DNA of 64,000 nt, taken from Natronococcus sp. A-GB7. Lineage in GTDB: Archaea > Halobacteriota > Halobacteria > Halobacteriales > Natrialbaceae. Shown piece after piece: positions 17,422 to 27,730 of the stretch. How positions within the stretch are numbered: the stretch's first letter is position 1; the number at the start of each line of letters is the position of its first letter. Made by a program: the position numbers and the translations under genes. The notes under the pieces were generated by a model that worked only from the letters and a program-made list of their open reading frames with translations, was not told the origin of the DNA and made no database searches. The stretch spans positions 1-64,000 of the forward strand of contig NZ_JARUKV010000024.1 in the NCBI RefSeq assembly GCF_029688865.1. The letters are read 5' to 3'.

Positions 17422-18177
17422 ATGGCCAAGGACGTCAAACCGACCCGCAAGAACCTGATGGAGATCGAAGACCGGATCGAACTCTCCGAACGCGGGCACG
17501 GGACCCTGGAGAAGAAACGGGACGGGCTGATCATGGAGTTCATGGACATCCTGGACAAGGCCCAGGACGTCCGCGGCGACCTCGCCGACGACTACGAGGA
17601 CGCCCAGAAGAAGATCAACATGGCCCGGGCGATGGAGGGCGACGTCGCGGTTCGGGGCGCCGCGGCGGCCCTGCAGGAACACCCCGAGATCACCACCGAG
17701 TCGAAAAACATCATGGGCGTCGTCGTCCCCCAGATCGAGTCCTCGCGAGTCTCGAAGAGCCTCGATCAGCGCGGCTACGGGATCATGGGCACCTCCGCGC
17801 GCATCGACGAGGCCGCCGAGGCCTACGAGGACCTGCTCGAGAGCATCATCCTCGCCGCCGAGGTCGAGACGGCGATGAAGAAGATGCTCCGGGAGATCGA
17901 GACCACCAAACGCCGCGTCAACGCACTCGAGTTCACGATCCTTCCCGACCTCTACGAGGGCCAGGAGTACATCGAGCAGAAACTCGAGGAGAAGGAACGC
18001 GAGGAGACCTTCCGCCTGAAGAAGATCAAGGACAAGAAAGAACAGGAGGAAAAGGAGGCACAGCAGGCCGAAGACGACGTCGAGGAGACCGAGGAGGCCG
18101 CGACCGGCGACACCGCGGGCACCGAGTCCGAGGAGATGGGGCAGTCGACCGCCGGCGGCGTCCCCGGCGGCGACTGA
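17422..18177 (+). CDS. atpD: A-type ATP synthase subunit D
   Basis: 251 residues. The N-terminal [20 protein letters not shown], then [13 protein letters not shown], and the C-terminal half ([20 protein letters not shown], then [10 protein letters not shown]) form the antiparallel coiled coil of the central rotor shaft. A long acidic haloarchaeal tail (about 40 residues) follows. It is separated from atpB by an EEP-family gene and seems to have its own promoter. The DUF6276 gene starts 6 nt after its stop. Confidence 0.93.
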   Translation: MAKDVKPTRKNLMEIEDRIELSERGHGTLEKKRDGLIMEFMDILDKAQDVRGDLADDYEDAQKKINMARAMEGDVAVRGAAAALQEHPEITTESKNIMGVVVPQIESSRVSKSLDQRGYGIMGTSARIDEAAEAYEDLLESIILAAEVETAMKKMLREIETTKRRVNALEFTILPDLYEGQEYIEQKLEEKEREETFRLKKIKDKKEQEEKEAQQAEDDVEETEEAATGDTAGTESEEMGQSTAGGVPGGD

Positions 18178-18183
18178 GCCGCG

Positions 18184-18588
18184 ATGGCCTGTTCGGCGTG
18201 TGGGTCCGACGCGACGATCGCACTCTCCCTTTCTGCCGAGTATCGCGACTACGCACCGTCGAACGCCACGGCGATAGGCGTCTGTACGCGCTGTCTCACG
18301 GTCGATCCGATCGGAAGCGACGCTGACCCGACTATCGAACCCGACTTCTCCCGGATCAGCGACGCCTTCCCGACCCGTTCGGAGCGAGCGGTTCCGTTGC
18401 TCCTCGCGATCGACCTGTCGTCATCGCTGGCGACCAACCGGTCCGCAATCGAGTCGCTACTCGAGGACGTCGAACGCGCCGGCACGGACCCGCTGCTGGC
18501 GATCGATCGACTGCTCGCGGATCCGACCCTCGAGCCAGCGGTCGACCTCGAACGGCGACGCCACCAGCTCGAACAGCTGCTGTACTAG
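18184..18588 (+). CDS. DUF6276 family protein with zinc-ribbon-like cysteines
   Basis: 134 residues, probably co-transcribed with atpD (6-nt gap). Two Cys pairs (CSACGS at residues 3-6 and CTRCL at about 34-37) could bind zinc. The rest is helical and acidic. The pattern matches the haloarchaeal DUF6276 family, whose function is unknown. Confidence 0.7.
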   Translation: MACSACGSDATIALSLSAEYRDYAPSNATAIGVCTRCLTVDPIGSDADPTIEPDFSRISDAFPTRSERAVPLLLAIDLSSSLATNRSAIESLLEDVERAGTDPLLAIDRLLADPTLEPAVDLERRRHQLEQLLY

Positions 18589-18606
18589 AAGAGCGATCTC
18601 GCGGGG

Positions 18607-18999
18607 TTACTTCGCCGTTGGCGTCACGTTGTTGCTGACGGCCTGCTTGACCTGGAGTGCCGCGCTCGCGGCCAGTCCGCGGGCGACCTCGTCGCGCTCG
18701 TCGGCCGAGATGAGTTCCTCGGTCGGCTCCTCGAGATCGGGCTGGAAGCCGGCGCTGACGGGGTGGCCGATCGGCGGCTGGACGGCGACGGTTACCTGAA
18801 AGCCGGCCTGGCCGCCGGCGACGTCGGCGTCGACGACGTACTCGTTGGGCAGGAACTCGCGGGTTCGGGCGGCGATCCGCGACACGTCGCGACTGAGCGT
18901 CCGCCGTTGCGTACTCGAGAGCTCCGGAACGTCCGCCGCGGCGCGCTGACCAGCACCGGTCTCGCCCGGCAGCCCTGCATACGGCGTATTTCCGTTCAT
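18607..18999 (-). CDS. DUF5811 family protein
   Basis: 130 residues, starting MNGNTPYAGLPG. The pattern of a short N-terminus, RTLSRDVSRIAARTREFLPN, then EYVVDADVAGGQAGFQVTVA and a C-terminal ASAALQVKQAV matches the haloarchaeal DUF5811 family, of unknown function. No membrane segment or motif. Downstream of and codirectional with the arginine decarboxylase gene (58-nt gap). Confidence 0.7.
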   Translation of the reverse strand: MNGNTPYAGLPGETGAGQRAAADVPELSSTQRRTLSRDVSRIAARTREFLPNEYVVDADVAGGQAGFQVTVAVQPPIGHPVSAGFQPDLEEPTEELISADERDEVARGLAASAALQVKQAVSNNVTPTAK

Positions 19000-19057
19000 G
19001 AGAAGTTGTATCCTGTGCATAGGGGCCACAGGTAAAAAGCGTTCGCCTTCGGGCAGC

Positions 19058-19537
19058 TCAGCAGATCGGCTCGCTCTCGCCGTAGACCGCAAGCGCCAGC
19101 GCGGTCGTGTACGTCCCGGCGTCGGCTCGGCTGCTCTCGACGACGACGCTCGGCTCGTCGAACGTCCAGTCGCGCAGCTCCTGGCCCGCCTCAAGCCCCT
19201 CCCGAACGCGTCGTTCGACGTCGTCGCGGTCCATCTCGCCGGCGGTCTCGTAGAACAGTCCCGGCCCGTCGTCGACGGACTGGTTCCAGGCGAGTGCGGC
19301 ACTCGCCCGACCCGGTCCGGCGGTAGTCGCACGGGCCTCGACGACGGTCAGGCGCTCGCCGGCGGGGCCCAGATCGGGCGCGGTGCCGACGGCCTCGACG
19401 GCGGTAGCGGCCGGAATAACGGACGACACCGCGACGAGGTTGTAGTTCTCGACTCCTGCGTCGGCCAGCGCGGCGTCGTAGGAGGCCATCTTCGTGGGTC
19501 CCGAACCGGTTCCCCAGACGACTCGGATCATGCTCAT
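19058..19537 (-). CDS. pdaD: Pyruvoyl-dependent arginine decarboxylase
   Basis: 159 residues. The proenzyme self-cleaves at a Ser-Ser bond inside NLVAVSSVIPA, giving a beta chain and an alpha chain with a pyruvoyl group. It decarboxylates arginine to agmatine, used in archaea for polyamines and for agmatidine at the wobble base of tRNA-Ile2. GTGSGPTKMASYDAAL at the N-terminus and ALAWNQSVDDGPGLFYE are typical. ATG 19537 is chosen because upstream codons are unconserved and a TATA-like CTTACG lies about 27 nt before it. Confidence 0.9.
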   Translation of the reverse strand: MSMIRVVWGTGSGPTKMASYDAALADAGVENYNLVAVSSVIPAATAVEAVGTAPDLGPAGERLTVVEARATTAGPGRASAALAWNQSVDDGPGLFYETAGEMDRDDVERRVREGLEAGQELRDWTFDEPSVVVESSRADAGTYTTALALAVYGESEPIC

Positions 19538-19744
19538 GGCCGGGGTAGGGCTCCCGCGGCGTAAGGCGTTGCGATCCGGAGCCGAACCGAGTGTGTACCG
19601 TCTCGTCCGGTGGCCGGAAGGAGGGCTCGAGCTGAGGCGGGGCGCACCCGACTCGACGGAGGCGTAAACCCTTCCTCGCTGTTCGAGAGAGAACTCTCTC
19701 GAGACGGTTCGCTTCACGAACCCGCGCAGAATAACAGATCGGTG

Positions 19745-20974
<1,230 letters not shown>

Positions 20975-21000
20975 CTGTTATGGGTCGATTAGTTTTCGAC

Positions 21001-21006
21001 GATAAA
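21001..21006 (-). promoter_or_regulatory. TATA box for pan
   Basis: TTTATC on the minus strand, centred 27-30 nt from the pan ATG at 20974, consistent with a near-leaderless transcript. Confidence 0.5.
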
Positions 21007-21094
21007 TGTGCCTTTGGGTCGCGGTGGGATTGCGCGGCGGATTCCGTCGTCCGAGGGCGGACACGACGTTGTCCACACTCGAATCAACACCCCG

Positions 21095-22051
21095 TTACTC
21101 GAGGTCGAGTTCGGAGACGGGGTACTCGAACAGTCGCTCGTCGGTTTCGGCGCAGGTGATCGCGATAACGTCGTGGGAGCGACAGCAGGACTCGACGGTC
21201 TCCTCGCCCATGACGACCTCGCCCCCGCCCGTCGGACAGGTCTCGAGGAACAGTCGCAGGCTGTTGAGCAGCTCGCCCCTCGCTCGCGGGTCGTAGGCCG
21301 CCCAGTCGTCGTCCCACGACTCGAGGACGCGGGCGGCGGTGACGTCGGCGACGAGGGCGGCCCGTGACGGCCACTTGCCGAGCAGCCGTCCGTCCCGCCG
21401 GAGCGTTCGCGCGTCGTCGCCGTGGCCGGTGATCTCGAACGCGCCCTGCTCGGCGTCGAATCCGAGGGCTACCGCGGCGTCGGTCCCCTCGAGCGCGTCG
21501 GTATCGAGGCGACCGATCTCGTCGCTCCAGGCGGTCTCGAACGGCTCGGTCAGACAGAGGTCGTCGATCTCCTCGCAGGGTTCGACGACGCTCTCCTCGA
21601 GGAAGTAGCGCTCGGGTTCAGGTGGCTGCGGTCGGTCGGGCTCGTCCCCGGTGTCGCTGATCGGAGGATCGCCGGCCGAATCCGCGCTCGGCCCGTCGGC
21701 GTCGGCCTCGGCCTCGGGACCGACGTCCTTCGGACTCGTCTCGTCGACTCGCGACTCGCCCGCGACGAGTCCGCCGTGAATTTCGGGCTCCGTTTCCTTG
21801 CCGAACAGCCGGAGCACCCGTTCCGGAAGGTACCGCTTGGTCAGTTCGGGCGTCCCGGGGACGAGATACCCGCGAAGGTAGATCGCGGCGGCCGACGCTC
21901 CGACGACGGCGGCACCCGCGATTCTCGACCTGCGTGCGACGGCCGTCCCGATCGCGCCGGCGATGGCGAGGTTGAGCACCGTACACGGCGTACACCGGTT
22001 CTCGCCGGTGTACTCCGGTTGCCGGAGGCGATCGACGATGGTCTCTCGCAT
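21095..22051 (-). CDS. Conserved haloarchaeal membrane protein of unknown function
   Basis: 318 residues. A CTPC motif (NRCTPCTVL) opens a hydrophobic region of one or two membrane segments (VLNLAIAGAIGTAVARR; IAGAAVVGASAAAIYLRGYL). An acidic, low-complexity linker (~105-150) is followed by a C-terminal globular domain with three Cys (ETCPTGGGEVV, VESCCRSHDVIAITC). The clustered Cys could bind metal. No family function is recognised. Divergent from the small membrane gene at 22193. Confidence 0.7.
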   Translation of the reverse strand: MRETIVDRLRQPEYTGENRCTPCTVLNLAIAGAIGTAVARRSRIAGAAVVGASAAAIYLRGYLVPGTPELTKRYLPERVLRLFGKETEPEIHGGLVAGESRVDETSPKDVGPEAEADADGPSADSAGDPPISDTGDEPDRPQPPEPERYFLEESVVEPCEEIDDLCLTEPFETAWSDEIGRLDTDALEGTDAAVALGFDAEQGAFEITGHGDDARTLRRDGRLLGKWPSRAALVADVTAARVLESWDDDWAAYDPRARGELLNSLRLFLETCPTGGGEVVMGEETVESCCRSHDVIAITCAETDERLFEYPVSELDLE

Positions 22052-22164
22052 TCTTCAGTAGCATCTCCCGGCGATCGTATCGCTCTTTCGGTGGGTTCGA
22101 TCCGCGAGGCCGCGATCGACGGCCGTCGGTCGACTCCGTTCGGCCGACGGCGGCGGGGTAACGG

Positions 22165-22170
22165 TTATAT
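22165..22170 (+). promoter_or_regulatory. TATA box, small membrane protein gene
   Basis: TTATAT, centred 26 nt before the ATG at 22193, indicating a leaderless transcript. Confidence 0.6.
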
Positions 22171-22192
22171 GACCTGTCGAAGTATTTTCACT

Positions 22193-22645
22193 ATGGCTCG
22201 TTTCCAGCGCCGTCTCGCACTCCCTCTCGGGGTCGGAATCCTCCTCTCCTCGGCCGGGTTTCTCGCGCTCGCCGACCCGTCAGGCTGGCCGTCGATCGTC
22301 GGCGCGGTCCTGCTCTGTCTCGCCGGCCTCGCGTTCGTCCTCTCGAGCGCGACCGACCGACTCCGGATCGCCGGGCGAGCGGTCGGATGGCAGCAGGCAA
22401 ACGGCGTCGGGACGATACTGCTGGCGATCGGCTGGCTGCTCACCGCGGTACCGACTGTCGGCTCGTCGCCGCTGTTCGGAGTCGTAGTGGGAGTCGGTGC
22501 GCTGTCGCTCGCCTTCTTCGGCGTCCAGACGCTAACCGACGGTCCGCACGTCGACCTCGAGCGCGAGCCCTCCCGCGGGCGACTCGTCGGCGTGCTGGCG
22601 CTGGTGGTCGTCTCCGTCGGGCTCGGGGTCGCGGTTGCGATCTGA
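22193..22645 (+). CDS. Four-helix membrane protein, unknown function
   Basis: 150 residues with four predicted membrane helices: LALPLGVGILLSSAGFLALA, SIVGAVLLCLAGLAFVLSSA, a pair around GTILLAIGWLLTAVPTV and LFGVVVGVGALSLAFFGVQT, and possibly a fifth, LVGVLALVVVSVGLGVAVAI, at the C-terminus. The start is fixed by the TATA box at 22165-22170. No family recognised. Confidence 0.7.
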   Translation: MARFQRRLALPLGVGILLSSAGFLALADPSGWPSIVGAVLLCLAGLAFVLSSATDRLRIAGRAVGWQQANGVGTILLAIGWLLTAVPTVGSSPLFGVVVGVGALSLAFFGVQTLTDGPHVDLEREPSRGRLVGVLALVVVSVGLGVAVAI

Positions 22646-22723
22646 GCCGTCGGGATCGGTCGTCCCGCCCGTGACGTCTCGAGGACGAAACGGTTAATCG
22701 GCCCCACCTGCGTTCGTCCGAAC

Positions 22724-22894
22724 GTGAACCGGGAACGCCGACGGCCGCTGATCGTCGCCTCGCACGGAGTCGCCGGGATCGCGCTGGTCGGCTACGGACT
22801 TCTCGCGGGCGAAATACTCGCCGTCGGCTTCGGAGCGGTACTGGTCGCTATCGGGGTCGCGTACCTCCGGCTCGATCTTCGAACTGAACGGTAG
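22724..22894 (+). CDS. Small membrane protein (56 residues)
   Basis: GTG start at 22724, stop TAG at 22892-22894. A basic N-terminus (NRERRRP) is followed by two hydrophobic segments (LIVASHGVAGIALVGYGLLA and ILAVGFGAVLVAIGVAYLRL), then a charged end. Codon use has strong G/C third positions, and a TTAAT box near 22694-22698 lies about 27 nt upstream. Unknown function; convergent with pepF, 13 nt apart. Confidence 0.6.
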   Translation: MNRERRRPLIVASHGVAGIALVGYGLLAGEILAVGFGAVLVAIGVAYLRLDLRTER

Positions 22895-22907
22895 CGTCGA
22901 AAACGGC

Positions 22908-24698
22908 CTACGCCAGCAGGTCCTCGAGCTCGTCGAGCCGTCGGCCGTAGGTCTCGAGCGCGCGGTCGACGGGTTCGGAGGAACTCATGTCGACGCCGGC
23001 GATCCGCAGCAACTCCAGGGGGTACTCCCGGGAGCCCCGCCGGAGGAAGTCGAGGTAGTCCTCGGCGGCGTCCGGATCGTCGTCGATGCCGTCGACGATC
23101 GCCAGCGCGGCGGAGATCCCCGTCGAGTACTGGTAGACGTAGAACGCCCGGTAGAAGTGAGGGATGCGCATCCACTCGCGGGCGATACGGTCGTCGGTCT
23201 CGGCGGGCTCGTAGTACCGTTCCTTGAGCCCGCCGTAGATCTCGTCGAGGCGGTCGGCGGTGAGCGGTTCGCCCGCCTCCTCGAGTCGGTGGGCCTCGTG
23301 TTCGAACTCGGCGAACAGCGTCTGACGGTACAGCGTCGAGCGAACCCGCTCCAAGAACTCGTTGAGGACGTGCTTGCGGAAGTGGGGATCCTCGACGGTC
23401 TCGAGCAGGTGGTTCGTCAGCAGGGCCTCGTTGACCGTACTCGCGACTTCGGCCACGAAGATCTCGTAGTCCGAGTAGACGTAGGGCTGTTCCTCCTTCG
23501 CGAGTTCGGAGTGCATCGAGTGGCCCAGCTCGTGGGCCAGGGTGTACATCGAGGCGATGTCGTCCTGGTAGTTCATCAGGATAAAGGGCTGGGTGTCGTA
23601 CGTGCCCCCGGAGTAGGCGCCGGACTGCTTGCCCTCGTTCTCGTAGACGTCGACCCATCGGGACTCGAGCCCGTCGGCGACGCGGGACTGGTACGCCTCG
23701 CCGAGCGGCTCGAGGGCGTCGACGACGTACTCGGCCGCCTGATCGTACCCGACGTCTGGGCCCTCGTCGGCCGTCAGCGGCATGTACAGGTCCCACATTC
23801 GCAGCTCGTCGACCTCGAGGGCCTCCCGTTTGAGGTCGGCGTGGCGGTGGAGCTTCTCGAGGTTGTCGTTGACGCTGTCGACGAGCGTGTCGTAGACCTC
23901 GACGGGGACGTTCGGGCCGTCGAGGGCGGCCTCGCGGGCGGTGTCGTAGTCGCGGGCCCGGGCCATCTTGACGTCGGCCTTGACGCTGTTCTTGTAGGAG
24001 GCGGCGACGGCGTTGCGGACGTCGCTCCACTCCTCGAAGTAGGCCTCGTAGACCTCCCGTCGGAACGCACGGTCGGGCCGCTTGAGCAGGTTCGTGAAGT
24101 TGCTCTGTGTGATCTCGACGGGCTCACCCGAGGGGTCCTCGACCGTCGGGAACGACATGTCCGCGTTCGAGAGCATGTTGTACACCTCCCCCGTCGCCCC
24201 CGTCACCTCGCTCAAGTCGGCCAGCAGCGCCTCGACCTCCGCCGATCGCGTGTGGGGTTTCATCCGCAACACGTCGTCGACGTAGTGGTCGTAGGTCTCG
24301 AGTTCCGGCTGTTCGTCGACCATCGCGTCGAACTCCTCGCGAGTCAGCGCCTGGAGCTCGGGCTCGATGAACGACGCCGCGGACTGGGCGTCGGCCGCGA
24401 GCGACTGCGCCCGGGCGGTCATCGCCTGATACTCCTGGTCGGTGGTGTCCTCGTCGCGTCGCATCCGGGCGTACGAGAAGACCGTCGCGACCTCCCGCAT
24501 GATCTCGTTGCGAAGCTCGAGCACGGCGTACAGCGTTTCGGCGTCGTCGGTCGCCTCCCCCTCGTAGCCCGCGAGTTCGTCGACGCGCTCGGTGACCGCC
24601 TCGTAGGCGTCCTCCCAGTCGTCGTCGGTCGCGTAGATGCTCTCGAGATCCCACGTGTACTCCTCGTCGATCTCGGAGCGCTCTGGAACGGAACTCAT
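22908..24698 (-). CDS. pepF: Oligoendopeptidase F (M3 family metallopeptidase)
   Basis: 596 residues, full length for PepF. The zinc site HELGH is at residues 389-393 (LAHELGHSMHSE), and the third ligand Glu lies in IFVAEVASTVNEALL about 25 residues later. The N-terminal helical domain with LKRPDRAFRREVYEAYFE is typical. A cytosolic zinc endopeptidase that cleaves short peptides, plausibly finishing proteasome products. Divergent from the M28 peptidase gene, 92 nt away. Confidence 0.93.
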   Translation of the reverse strand: MSSVPERSEIDEEYTWDLESIYATDDDWEDAYEAVTERVDELAGYEGEATDDAETLYAVLELRNEIMREVATVFSYARMRRDEDTTDQEYQAMTARAQSLAADAQSAASFIEPELQALTREEFDAMVDEQPELETYDHYVDDVLRMKPHTRSAEVEALLADLSEVTGATGEVYNMLSNADMSFPTVEDPSGEPVEITQSNFTNLLKRPDRAFRREVYEAYFEEWSDVRNAVAASYKNSVKADVKMARARDYDTAREAALDGPNVPVEVYDTLVDSVNDNLEKLHRHADLKREALEVDELRMWDLYMPLTADEGPDVGYDQAAEYVVDALEPLGEAYQSRVADGLESRWVDVYENEGKQSGAYSGGTYDTQPFILMNYQDDIASMYTLAHELGHSMHSELAKEEQPYVYSDYEIFVAEVASTVNEALLTNHLLETVEDPHFRKHVLNEFLERVRSTLYRQTLFAEFEHEAHRLEEAGEPLTADRLDEIYGGLKERYYEPAETDDRIAREWMRIPHFYRAFYVYQYSTGISAALAIVDGIDDDPDAAEDYLDFLRRGSREYPLELLRIAGVDMSSSEPVDRALETYGRRLDELEDLLA

Positions 24699-24790
24699 GA
24701 ACGAACGTTCGGAATGAAGCTGGTAAAGGGTATCGAAGCCCCACGTCGACCACCCGACGGCTTTTGATCGTCGCCGCGAAACGGCGGGGT

Positions 24791-26179
24791 ATGGACGACG
24801 CCGACGGATCGACGACTCGCGAGCACGACCCGACCCTCGAACGAGCGCTCGGCCGCGCGTGGACCGACGACCGTACCTGGAGGCTGCTGAGTCGACTGAC
24901 CGCCCTGCCCGACCGAATGGGCGGCTCCTCGGGTGAACGGCGGGCCGCGGAGATCGTCGGCGACAGCCTCGAGGAGGCGGGGCTCGCGGACGTTCGGATC
25001 GACGAGTTCCCGATGCAACGCTGGCAGCGGGGAACGACCGAGTTCGCGGTCACCGACGTCGGTGACGAGACCGACGCCCCCGCGGGCGACCGCTCCTTCG
25101 AGGCGATCGCCCTGCCGTACTGTCCGCCGGGCGACCTCGAGGGGCCGCTGGTCGACGTCGGCTACGGCACCCCCGAGGAGATCGACGAGGTCGATCTGCG
25201 GGGCGCGATCGCGGTCGCGAGCACGACGACCCCCTCGGATCGGCGGTTCGTCCATCGAATGGAGAAGTTCGGCCACGCGGCCGCCGCCGGCGCCGAGGCG
25301 TTCGTCTTCGCCAACCACGTCCCCGGGCAGCTGCCGCCGACGGGCGCGCTGAAGTTCGACGCCGAGGCCGCGATCCCCGGCGTCGGCGTCAGCGCCGAAA
25401 CCCACGACTGGCTCGTCGAGTACGCAAAGCGGGACGCTCGAGCCCGACTGCGCGTCGACGCCTCGACGGCGGACGGCACGAGCCGGAACGTCCACGGGAC
25501 TCTGGGTCCGGAAACCGACGAGGAGGTCCTCGTCCTGGCTCACTACGACGCCCACGATATCGCCGAGGGCGCACTGGACAACGGCTGCGGGATCGCGACC
25601 GTCGCGGGTGCGGCATCGATCCTCGCCGACCTCGAGGACGACCTCGAGTGTCGGGTCCGGATCGCCGGCGTCGGCTGCGAGGAGATCGGGCTGCTGGGCG
25701 CCGAGGCGCTGGCCGAGGACCTCGACCTCGAGTCGGTCCGGGCGGTCGTCAACGTCGACGGCGCCGGACGATTTCGGAACCTGAAGGCGCTCTCCCACGC
25801 CTCGGAGCCGCTAGCGGAACTCGCCGAGGACGCGACCGAGTCGGTCGGCCAGCCGATCGTTCACGACCGGGATCCCCACCCGTTCAGCGATCACTGGCCG
25901 TTCCTGCGGGCGGGCGTCCCGTCGCTACAGCTCCACAGCGAGCCGGCCGACGGCGGCGAGCGAGGGCGAGGGTGGGGTCACACCGCGGCCGACACCCGCG
26001 ACAAGGTCGAACCCCGCAACCTCCGCGAACACGCGATGCTGACCGCGTTGCTGATTCGTGAGCTGACCGGGACCGAGGTCCCGCGGGTGTCGGCCGACGA
26101 GCTTCGCGAGCGCTTCGAGGACCAGAACTACGTCCCCGGAATGCGGGCGGCCGAGGTCTGGCCCTCGGCGTGGGAGTAG
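24791..26179 (+). CDS. M28 family zinc aminopeptidase-like protein
   Basis: 462 residues, starting at ATG 24791. Metal-site motifs in order: LAHYDAHD, EGALDNGCG, GCEEIGLLGAEAL, VNVDGAGRF and FSDHWPFLRAGVPSLQLHS, as in M28 peptidases with two zinc ions. The central insertion (residues ~100-230, with RGAIAVASTTTPSD and the FVFANHVPGQLPPTGAL region) resembles a protease-associated domain. No signal peptide is seen, so it is probably cytosolic. Confidence 0.85.
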   Translation: MDDADGSTTREHDPTLERALGRAWTDDRTWRLLSRLTALPDRMGGSSGERRAAEIVGDSLEEAGLADVRIDEFPMQRWQRGTTEFAVTDVGDETDAPAGDRSFEAIALPYCPPGDLEGPLVDVGYGTPEEIDEVDLRGAIAVASTTTPSDRRFVHRMEKFGHAAAAGAEAFVFANHVPGQLPPTGALKFDAEAAIPGVGVSAETHDWLVEYAKRDARARLRVDASTADGTSRNVHGTLGPETDEEVLVLAHYDAHDIAEGALDNGCGIATVAGAASILADLEDDLECRVRIAGVGCEEIGLLGAEALAEDLDLESVRAVVNVDGAGRFRNLKALSHASEPLAELAEDATESVGQPIVHDRDPHPFSDHWPFLRAGVPSLQLHSEPADGGERGRGWGHTAADTRDKVEPRNLREHAMLTALLIRELTGTEVPRVSADELRERFEDQNYVPGMRAAEVWPSAWE

Positions 26180-26253
26180 CCGACCCGCTTCGGCGGGCGA
26201 GCATATGCAGGCTGTAGCGGTTTGTCCGCAGTTGGCAAAGATCGAAGGAGAAC

Positions 26254-26415
26254 ATGACATTCGATCCACCAGTTACGTGTCCGATCTGCGAGGAGGTTCT
26301 GGAGCTAGATCGCGATCTCGAGGATCATCTCGTCGAAAAACACACGCAGCGGGAGGTCGCTGGGTACGTCGTCTCCCGGGAGGATCGAACCGAGCCCGAA
26401 GCGCTCGTCAGGTGA
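26254..26415 (+). CDS. C2H2 zinc-finger mini-protein (53 residues)
   Basis: ATG 26254 to TGA 26413-26415, preceded by a strong ribosome-binding site (GAAGGAG, 26244-26250). The protein has Cys9-Pro-Ile-Cys12, then His25 and His30: C-X2-C-X12-H-X4-H, a classic C2H2 finger (CPICEEVLELDRDLEDHLVE, then KH). The tail is charged and short. It probably folds around one zinc and may bind nucleic acid or protein. Small zinc-finger proteins are frequent in haloarchaea; the partner is unknown. Confidence 0.75.
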   Translation: MTFDPPVTCPICEEVLELDRDLEDHLVEKHTQREVAGYVVSREDRTEPEALVR

Positions 26416-26437
26416 CGGCCCTCGAGCGGATCCGTTC

Positions 26438-26683
26438 TCACCCTCGCATCTCCGCGTCGACGGCGGTTCGGACGACTCGCGCAACGCCCAGCATGACGAG
26501 AAAACAACCGGCGAACGTCAGCGTCGCGAACAGGAACAGCCCGACGGCGATCGGACCGCCCTCCGACTGGGCGAACAGCGTCGAGATGACGAATCGGTAA
26601 GTGAGAGCGACGAGCACGACGCCCGCGGCGACGTAGATCGACGCGCGCCAGTAGGCGCCGTACTCCTCGGGGGAGAGTTCCAT
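26438..26683 (-). CDS. Small two-helix membrane protein
   Basis: 81 residues, starting MELSPEEYGAYWRA. Two hydrophobic helices follow: SIYVAAGVVLVALTYRFVIS and IAVGLFLFATLTFAGCFLVM. No motif that points to a function. It lies 58 nt downstream of truA on the same strand and may be co-transcribed with it. Confidence 0.65.
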   Translation of the reverse strand: MELSPEEYGAYWRASIYVAAGVVLVALTYRFVISTLFAQSEGGPIAVGLFLFATLTFAGCFLVMLGVARVVRTAVDAEMRG

Positions 26684-26741
26684 GCTCCGTCGATCGAACG
26701 CGGGGGCCAAAAACGCTCTCCCGCGTGCGGTCGAGCGGGAG

Positions 26742-27590
26742 CTACCGCAGGCCGTCACGGAGCTGCCCCACCACCCGCGAACCGGTCCGGCGCTCGATGC
26801 GGCGACGGTCGAACACCGCTCGAGCGCTCGCCGCAGCGTCCTCGTCGACCTCGAAGGCGAGATCGGGATAGTCCACGGCGGAAAGCACGAGCGGTTCGGG
26901 CGGAGCGGGGGCGATCCCCTCGTGGCCGGGCAACGGCTCGGGCTCGAGTGCGCGCTCGAGGTCGCCGAACGACCGCTCGCCCGTCCCGACCGACCGCGCG
27001 AGCGAGACGAGCCGTCGAACGAGCTCGCGGGCGAAGCCGCCAGCGGAGACGTCGACGACGAGGTAGTCGCCGTCCCGGCTCGCCTCGAGGGTCGGCGAGC
27101 GCTCGGTGTTGCGGTCGTCGGGCGTGAGGTTGTGGAAGTCGTGGGTGCCGGACAGCGCGTCGCAGGCGGCCCGAAACCGGTCGCCGTCGACGGCGGCTCG
27201 AGCGGGCTCGTTCCCCTCACGGCGATTCGCGGGCGGTGCGTACAGGTGATACGTGTACTCGCGTCGGGTAGCGTGGTGGGTCGCGTGGAACCCGTCGGAC
27301 GCGTCGGCGGCCGCCCACGCCCGAACGTCGGCGGGGAGCTCGCCGTTGAACGCTCGCGGCGTCAGCCAGTCGGGCGCCTCGAGGGCGACCGTCTGGGCGA
27401 GCGCAGAGACTCCCGCGTCGGTCCGCCCGGCAGCGGCGTAGCCGACTGGTTTCCTCGCGTCGGGATCGAGAACCCCCAGATCTCGCAGCGCGTCGAAAAG
27501 CGCGTCCTCGACGGTCGGCACGTCGGGCTGGCGCTGGAAGCCGTAGTAGTCGCTGCCGTCGTAGGCGATCCGAAACGCGCGCAGGTCCAT
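26742..27590 (-). CDS. truA: tRNA pseudouridine synthase A
   Basis: 282 residues, starting MDLRAFRIAYDG. The catalytic aspartate is Asp58 in GRTDAGV. FHATHHATRREYTYHLY and the later FARELVRRLVS segment are also TruA-like. It isomerises U38-U40 in the anticodon arm of tRNAs. ATG 27590 is used; longer upstream frames cross a region overlapping the GST-like pseudogene on the other strand. Confidence 0.92.
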   Translation of the reverse strand: MDLRAFRIAYDGSDYYGFQRQPDVPTVEDALFDALRDLGVLDPDARKPVGYAAAGRTDAGVSALAQTVALEAPDWLTPRAFNGELPADVRAWAAADASDGFHATHHATRREYTYHLYAPPANRREGNEPARAAVDGDRFRAACDALSGTHDFHNLTPDDRNTERSPTLEASRDGDYLVVDVSAGGFARELVRRLVSLARSVGTGERSFGDLERALEPEPLPGHEGIAPAPPEPLVLSAVDYPDLAFEVDEDAAASARAVFDRRRIERRTGSRVVGQLRDGLR

Positions 27591-27730
27591 CGACTGGACC
27601 CAGCGGTCCCGGGATGTTAGCCTCGTCGAACCCGACACGGGTGGCTCGAGCCGGTCGATCGACCGCCCTCCACTCGCCGGCTGAACCCTGTCCCCCCGGT
27701 TCGGCAACTCGTTCGCGAGATCCTCAACCA

